From contig OZ025739.1 in the NCBI GenBank assembly GCA_964019335.1, positions 124,001-188,000 on the forward strand: a stretch of DNA of 64,000 bases. Direction: 5' to 3'. The notes beneath the pieces were generated by a model that saw nothing but the letters and a program-made list of their open reading frames with translations, was not told where the DNA came from and did not search any database. This document shows, piece after piece, positions 30,614-42,008 of this stretch. The translations under genes were made by a program, and so were the position numbers. The DNA comes from Diplonema japonicum. Its lineage: Eukaryota; Euglenozoa; Diplonemea; Diplonemida; Diplonemidae. Numbering within the stretch: position 1 is the first letter of the stretch; each line of letters starts with the position of its first letter.

Positions 30614-33319
30614 ATGGGATGCACTGACAGCAAGCAAAAACAAAACCCACGGCACAATAACAAGAGTTTCGACGCGACCAGCAGAAGCGGGAGTTCTGTA
30701 ACCACTTGTAGATCGTTCTCGTCTGGTTGCAGCGATGAGGGGGATAACTGGTGCAGAAAAGGCGAGCCGAAAAGACTGAAGCGGGAAACCTGTTGGGAAG
30801 GAGAACAGCAAGAATGGCAGGAACTGATGGAGGAAGCGAGAAAGGTAAAAGTGACCCTTTTGGGGAAACAAAAAGCAAGCCACGACAACACCCCGGACGA
30901 CAGCGAAGATTCCTTCGAACGATCCGCCAAAAAAATCCAAAGATGGTTCAAAAGAATAACCCTTTGTAAGAAATGGGAAACAATGTACTACAGAAGAATA
31001 TGGCAAATCCTTGACAAATGGGACGAACGAAACGCGGTAAGAACTGCTCCGAAATCTCCTGGACTATCCCGTTCAAGGTCGAGCTTCACCAACAAGGACA
31101 TTTCAAAAATCGCAAACGAGCAAACTTTCAACTCGACCGTCGAAAATCTTGCAATGGGAATACCGTTCAAGGCAAAAACTCTGTCAACGCTTCTATCAGT
31201 CGGCACGGAACATTTCAAGACAATCGACAATATCCAAGAAACCTCCCCGACAGACAACACGTGGAAATGCATTGTAGTTGGCGATACCCACGGCCAGCTT
31301 CAAGACGTAATCAGAATTATAAAAATACACGGCCCGCCCATTCCGGGTCAAACCGTGTACATCTTTAATGGCGATTACGTCGACAGAGGCCCGCATGGAT
31401 GCGAAGTTGTTGGATTAATCTTATTGATGTATTTTGCATTTCCCGGAGGTGTGTACCTGAACAGGGGGAACCACGAAGACGATGTCGTGGCCTCAGGACA
31501 CAATTTCTACTCAGATGTCATGCAAAAATACGACGCCGAAATGTACCAGCATTTCATTGATTTCTTCAACACGTTGCCCCTATGCACGTTGATCAATAAC
31601 GATACACTCGTCGTTCACGGTGGTGTACCTCGCCATATGGTCACTCTTGAGTACATCAACGGGATTAACAGGTACGGTGCTGTTCCATTATGCGGAAGAA
31701 GGGATCTTGACAAGGATCGAAACATTATATGTGATCTTCTTTGGTCTGACCCGTCAAATTTTAAAGGGACAAAGTTCAACTGTATGCGTGGGCAGGGTAC
31801 CATCTTCGGTCCGGACGTCACAGAATCTTTTTGCAACATGCAAAGCCCTCCTTTAAAACACATTATTCGTTCGCATGAATGCCAGCAAGCCGGTTATTCC
31901 ACCACGCATCACGGTCTCGTTACAACTGTCTTTTCTGCGTCCGATTACGCTGGTGTTGAAACCAACAGAGGAGCGGTTGTTGTTGTGACCCCCGATAAAA
32001 AAGGAGGGTTGCATATAACCCACCATCAGTTTAAAGTCCACGCTTCCAGTTTAACATCATACCTCCCACCTCGCGAGTGTAACGGTCTCATCGTTAGGGA
32101 AGAGGTGCTCAGAATGGTCCGTGAGGTAATGGCAGAATCGCAACATTATTTAATGGTGTCTCTTGAAGCTGTCGATTCAGCACGAAAAGGCGTATTATCC
32201 GTGAATGATTGGTGTTCCGAAATGAGAAAGCTGATCAGGGTTCCTTGGGCGACACTTCGTCGAGAACTGAACGGTGAAGCCGGTGAGGACAACAATGTCA
32301 AATACATCGAAATGCTGCGACAGGTAACATGCCCGCTGGAAACAATCCTCGCAAAGAAATGGGTTTTTTATTTCGTGAAATGGGTCCTACACTTCTCACG
32401 GATAAACGGAAGGCTATCGATCGAAGGCGAAGCGGACCCTGTCAAGGGATTGTTCAAACACGCGAACAAATCGAAAACCGGTGTTCTTTCATACACGGAA
32501 TTTCACAGGCTTGTAACCCACGAATTATCATGTGGAATATGCGACCGAACAGCGTTGCTGCTCTACTTTCAAATGTTGGAGCAAGACGCAGCGGGTGTTA
32601 CCATGGAACGGTGGATGGAGATCGCAAGCATCGCTTCGAAAAAATCGCTGTTCATGACGAACTTGAAAGCTGGCGGGACCATCAACAGCAGTCGTACCTT
32701 CTCAATGTGGGACCTCTGGCTTCTCGATCGGTTCAGGGAGGTTCTCATCAAAATTCGCGATCCTGTAACCGCGTTCAGATACCTAGACAGCAGGGGGGAG
32801 AAACAACTCGACGCCGATAACTTGAAAATGACAATCTCGAGGATGAGTTTAAACCTTGACACCTCTAAAACCCAACGCTTCACCCGCGTGCAGCTGAGCG
32901 AGGAGGAAACCGTCCGCGACATCTGTGAACTTTTCGGAGTTGTGGAGGACGATCTCAACTTTGTAAACAACAGTAAAACAGAACTCGAGATTAAAACATG
33001 GCCTCTGTGCCCATCACAGCTCGAAACATGGACCCGCAACGCGCATATTTTACCCCCTTCAGTGGGAGACACTGTTGAGGTCTACCGCCGTGACGCGTGG
33101 CAGGCAGGTACTCTTGGTTGCAACAATATGGTGCAGTTTCAAGGGGGTGAGGCGGAAGTTCTTCCAGAGGATTATCGCAGGCCGCCTGTTATTACATATG
33201 AGCACTTCATAGCGATGTGGGTGTGTCACAACCAAAAAAGTTTCGAGTCGTACTCTCCCAAAAACATGCCCAAGCGTATTGACAATGTTCTTGGTGCGTG
33301 GATGAAATGTACTCCATGA
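30614..33319 (+). CDS. PPEF-like serine/threonine phosphatase with N-terminal acylation signal, 901 aa
   Basis: The N-terminus MGCTDSK fits dual acylation: Gly2 for myristate and Cys3 for palmitate. An IQ-like helix (SAKKIQRWFKRI, about residue 104) follows. The PPP catalytic core has GDTHGQ (223), GDYVDRG (253), GNHE (285) and HGGV, the metal-binding motifs of PP1/PP2A-type phosphatases; SHECQQAGY and FSASDYAG complete it. The C-terminal half (500-760) is helical with degenerate EF-hand-like segments (EADPVKGLFKHANKSKTGVLSYTEF), as in PPEF/RdgC enzymes. Kinetoplastid PPEF proteins are also acylated at a MGC start. It is likely a Ca2+- or calmodulin-linked phosphatase at a membrane or flagellum. 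Single exon. Confidence 0.9.
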   Translation: MGCTDSKQKQNPRHNNKSFDATSRSGSSVTTCRSFSSGCSDEGDNWCRKGEPKRLKRETCWEGEQQEWQELMEEARKVKVTLLGKQKASHDNTPDDSEDSFERSAKKIQRWFKRITLCKKWETMYYRRIWQILDKWDERNAVRTAPKSPGLSRSRSSFTNKDISKIANEQTFNSTVENLAMGIPFKAKTLSTLLSVGTEHFKTIDNIQETSPTDNTWKCIVVGDTHGQLQDVIRIIKIHGPPIPGQTVYIFNGDYVDRGPHGCEVVGLILLMYFAFPGGVYLNRGNHEDDVVASGHNFYSDVMQKYDAEMYQHFIDFFNTLPLCTLINNDTLVVHGGVPRHMVTLEYINGINRYGAVPLCGRRDLDKDRNIICDLLWSDPSNFKGTKFNCMRGQGTIFGPDVTESFCNMQSPPLKHIIRSHECQQAGYSTTHHGLVTTVFSASDYAGVETNRGAVVVVTPDKKGGLHITHHQFKVHASSLTSYLPPRECNGLIVREEVLRMVREVMAESQHYLMVSLEAVDSARKGVLSVNDWCSEMRKLIRVPWATLRRELNGEAGEDNNVKYIEMLRQVTCPLETILAKKWVFYFVKWVLHFSRINGRLSIEGEADPVKGLFKHANKSKTGVLSYTEFHRLVTHELSCGICDRTALLLYFQMLEQDAAGVTMERWMEIASIASKKSLFMTNLKAGGTINSSRTFSMWDLWLLDRFREVLIKIRDPVTAFRYLDSRGEKQLDADNLKMTISRMSLNLDTSKTQRFTRVQLSEEETVRDICELFGVVEDDLNFVNNSKTELEIKTWPLCPSQLETWTRNAHILPPSVGDTVEVYRRDAWQAGTLGCNNMVQFQGGEAEVLPEDYRRPPVITYEHFIAMWVCHNQKSFESYSPKNMPKRIDNVLGAWMKCTP

Positions 33320-34014
33320 GGGGGGGGGGGGGAGGGGGAGAGGAGGAATGCCAGCTTGTGTTTATGCACTAGTTGAGGGGGGAGGGGAGAAAAAAAAAAA
33401 ACCGAGAATGAAAAAAAAAAAAATCTGGCAAAGAAGCTGATCAGACGTGTTAATAGGCCTGTGAAAATCGAGCCACATCGTTGGCATCATGTGGCGGCCA
33501 GTGCCAGCTTTTTTTTTTTAACGCCTTATTTACTTACTTACGAAGTAAGGAATGGAGGAAAGTGAACAGAGGGGGGGGGGGGGGGATGAACTATTCTCCC
33601 CCCCCCTCCCAAAGAAATAAAACTAAAAAAGAAAATGAAACAACGTTTTTTTTTGTTTTGCTTTTTCTTTCTTTCCCAGTAGAGTAGTGGTGGAGCAGAT
33701 TAGCTGCTTGTTGGTTACACTTCTCCCCACCTCCCGCATGTATGCAAACTTTTTCTTTTGTTTGTACTGAGTAAAACCCCTAATGGATCAGGCCCTATTT
33801 ACGGTACTCTCATTATTACTTGTTGATTTGAATGCTCGGAAAAAAAAAAAATAATAACAACCATTGAAAGATATATAGGGATATACAGGGAAAGGGTAAA
33901 ATGTACCACAAATTCTTAAATCCCAACTGTCAAAATCAGATGACTTCGTGCAAAAAAAAAATTTTTTTTTTTCGAAATAGAGACAAAAACGCCCGCTTGG
34001 TCCTTTAGAGATTC

Positions 34015-34045
<31 letters not shown>

Positions 34046-34205
34046 AGAAGACTTAAAATTTCTCTTTAGTTTAATATTCTTTTCTATATATTACTTGTGC
34101 AAACAACACAAAAGACGTAAAGCTTTATTTTTTTTTTCTGGTGACCGATTAGTGTGAATTTCTACTTGAACAGTTGAGCACCCCCATGCACACTGAAACT
34201 TTATC

Positions 34206-34258
<53 letters not shown>

Positions 34259-34887
34259 TGTACGTTCCTTTCCTCGAAGTAGAATTGTGTACTCAATTTC
34301 TTTTCTTTACAACAAAAAAAAGTAAGTACCCTCGGATTTATGTGCACACGATATAAAATCTGAGTAAGTATCACCCACACTTTTTTTTTTAAGTTCTTCT
34401 TTACAAGAATACCGAGCAGTACTTGTTAAATACTTTTAAAAAAAAAGCTTTATTTTCCCTTTTTCTTTTTCTTTTTTTTTTTGCTCCCTGCTTCACATTT
34501 TGACATGTGGATGCATTCAAAAAAAAAAAAACTCAAAAAAATTTTTCCACCCCAGTAAAAAAACCCCCCTCCCTCCCCTCTTTTCGTATAGCTTTTCTTT
34601 ATTACTCGCCATGTTATTTACAAAACAAAATCTGATTTTGAGTGGATTAGTTGCTGATACTTTTTTTTCCTTTCTTTCTTTTTTTTTTTGTTTGTTCTTC
34701 ATCTATATGTGTTGCTCATGCTTTCGTGGTATTTAACAACAAAAAATTCTCCCTTTTTTTTTTTCTCTTTTTTCCCTCTTCCCCCTTGCTTCTTTGCCCA
34801 TACCTTCACACACACGCAAACCAAACAAAAAAAAAGGGGGGAAGGCCGCCCTTTAAAAAAAAGAAGAAAAAAAAGAAAAAAAATACA
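33320..34887. other. 1.57-kb intergenic region
   Basis: It contains a G-run, the candidate RNA at 33425-33518, complex islands at 33680-33840, 34060-34205 and 34260-34440, and long T-runs (55 bases at about 34210-34255). A T-rich stretch lies upstream of the next start. No protein gene seen. Confidence 0.55.
33425..33518 (+). ncRNA. Candidate structured small RNA ending in a T-run
   Basis: Three nested helices can be read: CTGGCA (33425-33430) with TGCCAG (33502-33507), GGCC (33456-33459) with GGCC (33496-33499), and a 7-bp hairpin GCCACAT (33472-33478) / ATGTGGC (33489-33495). A run of about ten T starts one base after the outer helix, as expected of RNA polymerase III termination. It is not a tRNA or 5S rRNA. 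Family unassigned; see the findings for a partial resemblance to SRP RNA. Confidence 0.4.
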
Positions 34888-37800
34888 ATGCTGCGTTACG
34901 GGGGTTATGGAGGAGGACAGTTTTTGCCGCCTAGTTATTGGGCTGCAAGAGGTGACGTTAACCAAGGGCAACAGGTGAATGATGTTAATGGGAGCCCGCA
35001 GAGGGGGGCACCACAAGCCCCTATGCAAGTATCCGCGGGAATGCCAACTGGAATGCAGCTGGGCATGGGGGTACAAATGCCAGGAGCTACACCTGCATCA
35101 CAAAAACCTCAAAAGCGGAAAAGGCCAAAACAAGCGAAGGAAGATGCAAACGGAAAACTGCTCCCCAAGTTCACTTCGAGGAAATCCCTGAACAGCTGCT
35201 CCCAGAAGGTGAAGGACCACAACGCAGCCACCCACTCCCACGTGCAACACCTCTTCGATGCCCTGCTCATGAAGGGGCCAAAACACGAGTTCAATCACAC
35301 AGCAATGCTCATTCAAGTTATGTGTGATGAAAGCTACCAGTGCATCACCCCGGCTGCTGTCGACCCCGGGACCGAGCTGCTTGCCCTCCCCCACTCCGAC
35401 CTCGTCGTCATGGTGAAGAAGAACCAGCGGGATGCGCAGTGGAACACGAATTGGAAGCAGTACTGCTCCTCGCATGCTCCTAGCAGGCGTAGAGACCCTG
35501 CTGCTCATGTGGCCGCCTTTCTTGCTTCTGCTGTTACTTATTGCAACCGGAAGGCACAGGAAAGCAAGGAACAAGAGCACCCTGGTCTCTTCCTCTTATC
35601 CACCGTGTCCGGGACGGAGTTCAAAGGCTTGCACACGCTGTTGGACGCGAGTGGTGTCATCTCTTCGCCGCACACGTCGCCTGCCCCTGCTGCATCCACA
35701 CCATCGCCCACGCCGTCGCTCGCACCTAACCAGTCGCCTACGCCTGCAAATACGAGCCCCACCCCCTTCCCTGCCCCTGCGCCTACTCTTGTTCCTGTTG
35801 CGTCGTACATGCAGCCTCCTAATCCGTCGCATGTGTCTCAGCAAGCGAACCCTGCCATGCCCCCCTCGTCTCATATGTCCATGGCTCCGCAAGGAGTCCC
35901 TGGGGCGATGTCAGTCGCTCAAGGTGTGCAGCAGGTATCCCAAGCACCCCCAACGCCGCCGATGCAGCACATGCAGCAGCCGCCGCAGCAGCTGCCCGCA
36001 ACCAACACAACGGCGTCTCCCACATCGCAGGGCATGCACTTGCCGCACGTGCAGCAGAGCAGCTTCCCTGCAGCATCTAACGCACCCAAGCCCCCTCCGC
36101 ACCCGCCTGGTGTCGGCGGTGTGCTCATCATGCCGCAACAGGCGATGCAACAATTGCAATCAGCACCCGGCATGTGCCAGGGTCCCTTCCCGCCTGGGCA
36201 GGAGCAGCACCAGATGATGCCAGGGCATGTAACCCCCCCTGCACCGGGCTCCGCTGTGCACTCGCGAACGACATCCTTCGACATTGATGGTTGGAACCAG
36301 CCTAGCAGGGCCCCGCCCCCGCACCCCATGCACAACAGGACCATCAGCATGGACTCCATGCCGCAGCTGCTGACAGGGTCGCCTCTGCCAGGAAGGCCGG
36401 GCACACACTCACGAACAACCAGCATCGAGACGCAATTCCCGCCAATGGGTTTGACACACTCTCCAAGAGCGCAGCAAGGCATGCGCAGAAGCATGCACAA
36501 CAGAACTATCTCTACCGACTCTCTGGGCGTGCCACCACACACCCTCCACAACCGTACCACCTCCTTTGAGGTCCCCCCTAGCCTGGTATCCGAACTGTCC
36601 ACAGCTTCGCCCTCACCGTGTCCGCCGTCACCCTTCGAGCAGGGGACGTACCCGCCACACATGTACTCCGACGGGCCCATCTCACCAATGGGGCCGCATG
36701 ACTGGTCGGGGCCGCCAGGACATCATCAGCAACCAAGCTGGAACAACCAGTCGCAGCCTGCACCCCAGCTGGAGCCGTACCTCATCGACAACAACACGTA
36801 CTGCATGAACCTTGCGAAGGGCAGCCAGTCAGGCGTCGTGGCACTGCGTCGGGAATGGTCCGGCGGCGTGGAGTACATGTTCGAAGGCATCACGATGAAG
36901 ATCTCCGAGAACTCTGGTTCCGTGCAGCTGACGGGGAACGTCTCGTGCTACATGTTGTTGAAGGAGGCGGCGGGGTTCCTCCAGGCACACTACCTGTCCA
37001 CCATCAAACCCCCAATGCCGGGGCAAGAAATCAAGCTGCCGCAAGGGATGGTTCCAGCAAAAGTGTTTGAGCCGCAGGTGGGCATGGACGTAGAGACACT
37101 GGGCGAAGTGGACAAGGTCAAACTGTGGCTAGACGCCACGGAAGGAGTTGGGTGGGTGGAGGAGCAGGCACCGTACTGCGGCCAGCCTGCGAAGGTCATC
37201 CGCTTCGACTCCGACGACAGGAGCGGGCACAAGTGCAGGCTGCGGTTCCCCAACGGCGTGGAGTACACATGGTCACTGGCTGCCTTGAAGGCACCCCCAG
37301 GGACCAAGCCTTATCCCCCACCACCGCCTCCTGAGGAACCCGCTCCTGCCCAAAGCTCACGTCATAAAAGGACAGTCCAGCCCCGCCAGCCGCTGCCTAC
37401 AGGAACCGTCAAGGTATGAGATCATCGCCATCCCATAACACCTCGTAACAACTGTTTGCAGGATCCGAACCTCATCACGGCGATTTCCTCAATCATCGCC
37501 CTTGTGGCTTGTGTTGCAAGGGATGAGAGCCTCCCGTTGCTGCCCAGGGTGCTCCCCCCTCGGCCTGAGTTTTGCATGAAGTGCGGGGCGAAGTGGGCGT
37601 TGGTGACAATGAAGCAGGTATATTTTTTTTTTTTTTCTCCAAAAAAAAAAAAAAAAAAAAAAAACCACTGCAGAGGAAAGGCTCTCGTCTGCGCTCTTAT
37701 CGTTTTGAGTGTAGCAAGTGTGAGACACAGCATTTGCAGTCCAAAGACACAGGGCTTTGCAGAGTTGCTCGGAAGGATCATTTGGCAACACCGAACGCAG

Positions 37801-37928
37801 CGAGACTGGCCAACAAGCTCGCCAGAAAGGGGAACGGCACTTCTAAAGGGAACGACACTGATGACGGTGGTGCCAGTAACACGCCGGCAGCATCGCCTCA
37901 GGAGGCCCAGGTCACGCCGAGTCAGTGA
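34888..37928 (+). CDS. Pro/Gln-rich nuclear-type protein with zinc ribbon and RTTS/RTIS repeats, 978 aa
   Basis: Exons 34888-37413, 37462-37617 and 37674-37928 join in phase 0. The N-terminal 80 residues are Gly/Gln/Met-rich, with a basic cluster (QKRKRPKQAK) that looks like a nuclear signal. Residues 90-260 are a helical domain that I cannot name. Residues 265-455 are Pro/Gln/Met-rich. Between about 457 and 560 five copies of H(S/N)RT(T/I)S occur, each a possible basophilic-kinase site. A conserved C-terminal part includes a segment near 755-795 (AKVIRFDSDDRSGHKC, then RFPNGVEYTWSL) that looks Tudor/SH3-like. The last exons encode CX2C (880-883) and CX2C (907-910), a zinc ribbon. A chromatin or RNA role is inferred. 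Confidence 0.75.
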
Positions 37929-39191
37929 CACGTGCGTTTTTTTTTTTTTTTTTTTTTTTTTTCTTCGATAAGGACAGACATCTTCATTCCCTATTTTTTT
38001 TATTATACCCCTCTCCTTCGCCATTGTGTCAGGTTGCTTTCTTTTTTTTTTTTTTTTTTTTTTTTTTCCTCTGTATGATGCGCATTCTTTTTGGGGACTC
38101 AAAGAAAAGAATACACGATAAACAAAAAAAAAAAGAAAACATAAGGTAAAAAGTCTCGTTTCTGGCTTATCTTTTTTTTTTCTTTTTTTTTTTCCAATAC
38201 TTTCAGAGTCTTCGGTTTCTCTCCTTTTCCCCGCACGCCGTGGTAACAATAGAATATCGAGAAGATCTATTTGTCCTCTTCATCTTCCTTCTTTTATTCA
38301 AAGAGAAAAAAATTGTTTTCTCTTCCCCCCCCCCTTTTTTTTCTTTCCGTTCTGTCATTAAAAAAAAAGAAAAGAAAAAAAGAAAAAAAACACACAAACA
38401 TTCGCAAGCCATCGACAAAAAATGGTATTTGTGAAGAGAAAAAAAAAAAAAAAAAGACCACTTTCATCCATCCTACCTTTTTTTTTTTTTTTTTTTCCCC
38501 TTTCCTTCTTTGTTTTACTTTGATTATTTAACACTAGCCGACTTTGGATAAAAGAACGAAAGGAAAAGAGGGGGAGGGGGGGGAGGGTGTGAAGAGGGGG
38601 GGAGAAAACAAATGTGTGATTTCCCTTCGCCAAGAGGAAAAGTACCCCCCCCCCCCCCCCCCCCCAGCAATAAGGTGGGGTTTTCTTTTTTTTTTCTTCT
38701 GACCTTTTCTTTTTGGGGAAATTAGAAGGGAAAAAAAAAAAAAAAAAACCCGAAAACTGCTGCAGGGCTCGATTGAAGATGAGTAGGCGTGATTCCCCCC
38801 CTTTTTTTTTAAAAAAAAAGATTTTTTATATGCTTTTGTTTTGTTTTATTTTATTTTTTCCTACTGCCCCACTCTCCTTTTTTTTTACTCAACACATGCA
38901 TTCGTCGGCTATAGTTAAAAATAGAACTTTTTTTTTTTCTTATTCTTGTTTGGTCTCGCAATTGCTGTTTAACCGGGAGTGGGGGGTGGGGGGCTCTTTG
39001 TTTTGAGATTAATACACTGTGTCACATCAAGAAGGGAAGGGAAAAAAAAAAAAAAAAAAGAGAGAAACACGGGTGGCAAGTACACCATTTATACATGTTG
39101 AGCCTGAAGTAGCTTTGATGAAAAGAAATTAAACAAAAAAAATTCCCCCCCCCCCAAAAAAAAACAAAGTCATAGTACCCACCATGTGATT

Positions 39192-39236
<45 letters not shown>

Positions 39237-39755
39237 ATAGTATCACGGGTGCTTTTTTTTTTTTTTTTCTTTTTCTTCTTTTTCAAAATTAAAAAGACGA
39301 GCGGAAGCTTTTTTCATAAGCAAAAAAAAAAGGAAAAAAAAAACTTTTTTGATCTTCTGTTCACATCCTACCCTCTCCACGACAATAAAAAAAAACTTGG
39401 CTAGTCTAGCCAACTTTCCGGGCCTCTTTTTTTTTTTTTTTTTTTTGCTCTCTTGTGTCAAAAAAAAAAAATCCCCACCCCAGCGAAATAGTTCTTTTTT
39501 TTTCCCTCTTAATTTAGACTTTAAAAAAAAAAAAACAAACCCCTTGGGCAATGAACACCATACAAAAAAAAAACTGGAAGGGGGGGAGGGGAAGGCACCT
39601 ATACCTTACTTTTTTTCTCCCCCTCCCGTGTCCCCCCCCCCTTTTTTTCTTTCATTTACGATTTCTTTTTCGCCTCACCCCTCCCCCCCAACTTTTCTTC
39701 AGTTTAATTTACATCGCAAAAAAAAAAAAAAGAGGGGGCCGGGAGGGGGGAAATC
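37929..39755. other. 1.8-kb intergenic region
   Basis: Dominated by T, A, C and G runs. Islands of complex sequence (38080-38160, 38520-38640, 39000-39120, 39340-39420) show no open frame of interest or clear fold. Confidence 0.6.
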
Positions 39756-40520
39756 ATGAATCGGTTGGAAAGGATACCCAGCGAGCACCTCTTAAATTTA
39801 ATTCAAAGCGAACTGAGCGGTAAATCGAGAGAAGAGAAGAAAACAATGTCAGAAAAAGTTACGATACCTAGGCAACCGGTTCAAGCACGACTGGCCCCTG
39901 TTACAAATCAATTTTCACAACGAAGGGCGCCGAAGGGGAAGTCAGAATTACTTGAGATCGAAAGACGTCTGTCGAAGGCAATAGAAGAAATTAGAGGTCA
40001 CGGCGGAGATAGTTTTGAACTGTTGCTGGCTTACCGATCGGCTTTTGAAAGCCTGATCACTGCACTTGAGGGTAGCATTTTCGTGCCTTTGTTGAGTAAA
40101 ATCAAACTAGGCTACGAAACGTCTACCGTGAATAAATTTGAAAATAAAATAAGAGATCTGCAGCTCAATCTAATGGAGAAGGAGTCCCGTGTACAGCGGC
40201 TGAAAAAATCCTTATCAGTATCCAAAGCGCGACTTGAGGTGTTGCGGTTAGAGAATTCTACCCTGTTACACACTAAAGGGCTTCCCTCTGTGTGTCTCCG
40301 GGAAGACTCTGTCCCTTCTTCTGATTCCTTGCCTGTTGAAAAAGATGAGGGGAAGACAGGGGTGGCGGAATACGAACTGTCTCCCCCTGAAAGTCCTGGC
40401 GATTGTGTGCACCCCGCAACTCCGCTTGCAAGCGGTTCTTGGCTTTCCCTTTCTGTGCCGAATTCTGTCGAGCTTTCTCCGTTGGCGAAAGACACGGAAA
40501 CATCGCGAGGCAGCATGTGA
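39756..40520 (+). CDS. TSNAXIP1-like coiled-coil protein, 254 aa
   Basis: Residues 65-125 (ERRLSKAIEEIR, SFELLLAYRSAFESLITAL, IFVPLLSKIKLGYE) match the pattern of the TSNAXIP1 N-terminal domain: a helix around a receptive F..LI, then PLLxxIKxxYE. Residues 125-175 form a coiled coil (FENKIRDLQLNLMEKESRVQ). The C-terminal 80 residues are Ser/Pro-rich and disordered. TSNAXIP1-type proteins are found mostly in ciliated/flagellated organisms, so a flagellar or cytoskeletal role is inferred. The first ATG (39756) gives 254 residues; an in-frame ATG at 39846 is an alternative. Single exon. Confidence 0.68.
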   Translation: MNRLERIPSEHLLNLIQSELSGKSREEKKTMSEKVTIPRQPVQARLAPVTNQFSQRRAPKGKSELLEIERRLSKAIEEIRGHGGDSFELLLAYRSAFESLITALEGSIFVPLLSKIKLGYETSTVNKFENKIRDLQLNLMEKESRVQRLKKSLSVSKARLEVLRLENSTLLHTKGLPSVCLREDSVPSSDSLPVEKDEGKTGVAEYELSPPESPGDCVHPATPLASGSWLSLSVPNSVELSPLAKDTETSRGSM

Positions 40521-40865
40521 GGGGGGGGGGGGGGGGGGGGGGAGAAACTTTACAGTTTCTGTTTATATATTTTTTTTACCCCTCCCCCTCACCCCTTACG
40601 GTTTTTTTTTCTCTTCTTTTTCCTGTTTTTAACAACACCTTTTTTTTTTCAACAAAAAAAAAGAAAAAGAACCAATATTAATGACCACTTTTTTTTTTTC
40701 TACGAAATCGTGTAGAAACCATTTTTTTTTTACCCCCCATTTTTTTTCTTCCCGGCTTGCACAAACTATCAGCCGACTCTTTTGTTTCATTCTTCCCCCC
40801 CCCCCCCCCCCCCCCCCTGGCAGTTTTATATCCCGAATTCTAAAAGGAAAAAAAAAAAAAAAAAT
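40521..40865. other. Intergenic spacer
   Basis: It begins with a G-run and ends with a C-run (about 40797-40817) and an A-run directly before the trpA start. Nothing else seen. Confidence 0.6.
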
Positions 40866-41732
40866 ATGGCAGTGAAATGCTTCGGTAGAGATGTTGTGAA
40901 GGCGGCCTTCGACAAGGGGTTCACACGGCTGGTTTACGTGACTGCTAGCTACCCTTGCGCAGACAAAATGACGGATGTTCTGATGGCGTTGCAGGAAAGC
41001 AAGATGGTGGACATCGTTGAGGTGGGAATTCCCTTCACAGACCCTGTGGGAGACGGGCCCGTCATTGAAGAGTGCGGACTCCACGCGTTGAACGAGAAGT
41101 GTACGAGCATATTCACAGTGATCGAGCTCTTGAGGAAAGCGAGAGAGAGCGGTTTCACGTTACCGGTGATTTTTATGGGGTATTATAATACTTTTTTGAC
41201 GGGGTGGATCGAGGCTGCGAAGGACCTTGTGTCCGGTGTCATCATTGTGGACCTTCCGTTTGAGGAACCACACACCCACGAGGTCATAGAACAGCTCAGA
41301 GCAAGCGATCTTTCCTTCGTCCCGCTTGTCACTCCTTTCACCTCGGGAGAGCGGATCAAAATGATCTCTTCTGTAGTCGACACATTTTTATACTGTACCT
41401 GCGTGATGGGGATTACAGGGGCGCGGGCTAGCCTTGACCAGTACCTCAAATCTGATTACCAACCGACATGGAAGACCATACAGGAAAACACAGGCTCAGC
41501 CAGGAAAATTCTGGGTTTCGGGGTGTCGAATAATGCTGCTGTGAAAGCAGTGCAGGATCTCGGTGCGTCTGGGCTTGTCGTTGGGTCGGCCATGATGAAG
41601 GTACGGGTGGGAAAAAAAAAAAAAAAAAAAAAAAAAAAACAGACTGTTGCTCAAAACAAAGACCTCCCCTCGGCCGAGCTCCGACCTGTCCTGGTGAAGT
41701 TCTTGCAAACATTGTTCGAGGGTACCAGATAG
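40866..41732 (+). CDS. trpA: Tryptophan synthase alpha subunit, 274 aa after splicing
   Basis: Exons 40866-41600 and 41643-41732 encode 274 residues, the normal length of a free-standing TrpA. The enzyme cleaves indole-3-glycerol phosphate to indole and glyceraldehyde 3-phosphate. Catalytic residues are visible: E52 in IVEVGIPFTDP and D63 in VGDGP, equivalent to Glu49 and Asp60 of the bacterial enzyme. Other family segments are FMGYYNTF, IIVDLPFEEP, FVPLVTPFTS, VMGITGARASL (family GVTGA) and the phosphate-binding GFGVSNNAAV. The 42-base intron (41601-41642, GTACGG...CAG, mostly A) has a length divisible by three and no stop, so retention would insert 14 residues, nine of them consecutive Lys. 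No TrpB partner lies in the window; the cytosol is likely. Confidence 0.93.
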   Translation: MAVKCFGRDVVKAAFDKGFTRLVYVTASYPCADKMTDVLMALQESKMVDIVEVGIPFTDPVGDGPVIEECGLHALNEKCTSIFTVIELLRKARESGFTLPVIFMGYYNTFLTGWIEAAKDLVSGVIIVDLPFEEPHTHEVIEQLRASDLSFVPLVTPFTSGERIKMISSVVDTFLYCTCVMGITGARASLDQYLKSDYQPTWKTIQENTGSARKILGFGVSNNAAVKAVQDLGASGLVVGSAMMKVRVGKKKKKKKKKQTVAQNKDLPSAELRPVLVKFLQTLFEGTR

Positions 41733-41962
41733 GGTTGGGGAGAGGGGGAAAAGAAAAAAAAAAAAGAGTTGTGTGTTTTTTTGTTTTTTTTTTGTTTTTT
41801 TGATTATTCTCCCCTCCTTCTTTCTCCCGTGGAAGCAAATTCAAACATTTTTACTTTTTTTTTGAACGACGAAAGGAAAAAAAAAGAAAGAAAAAAAAAA
41901 AAAAAAAAAAAAAACGGAAACCGATAGCTCCGGGACGGTGGGCTTTTTTTTTCCTCCCTTTT

Positions 41963-42008
<46 letters not shown>

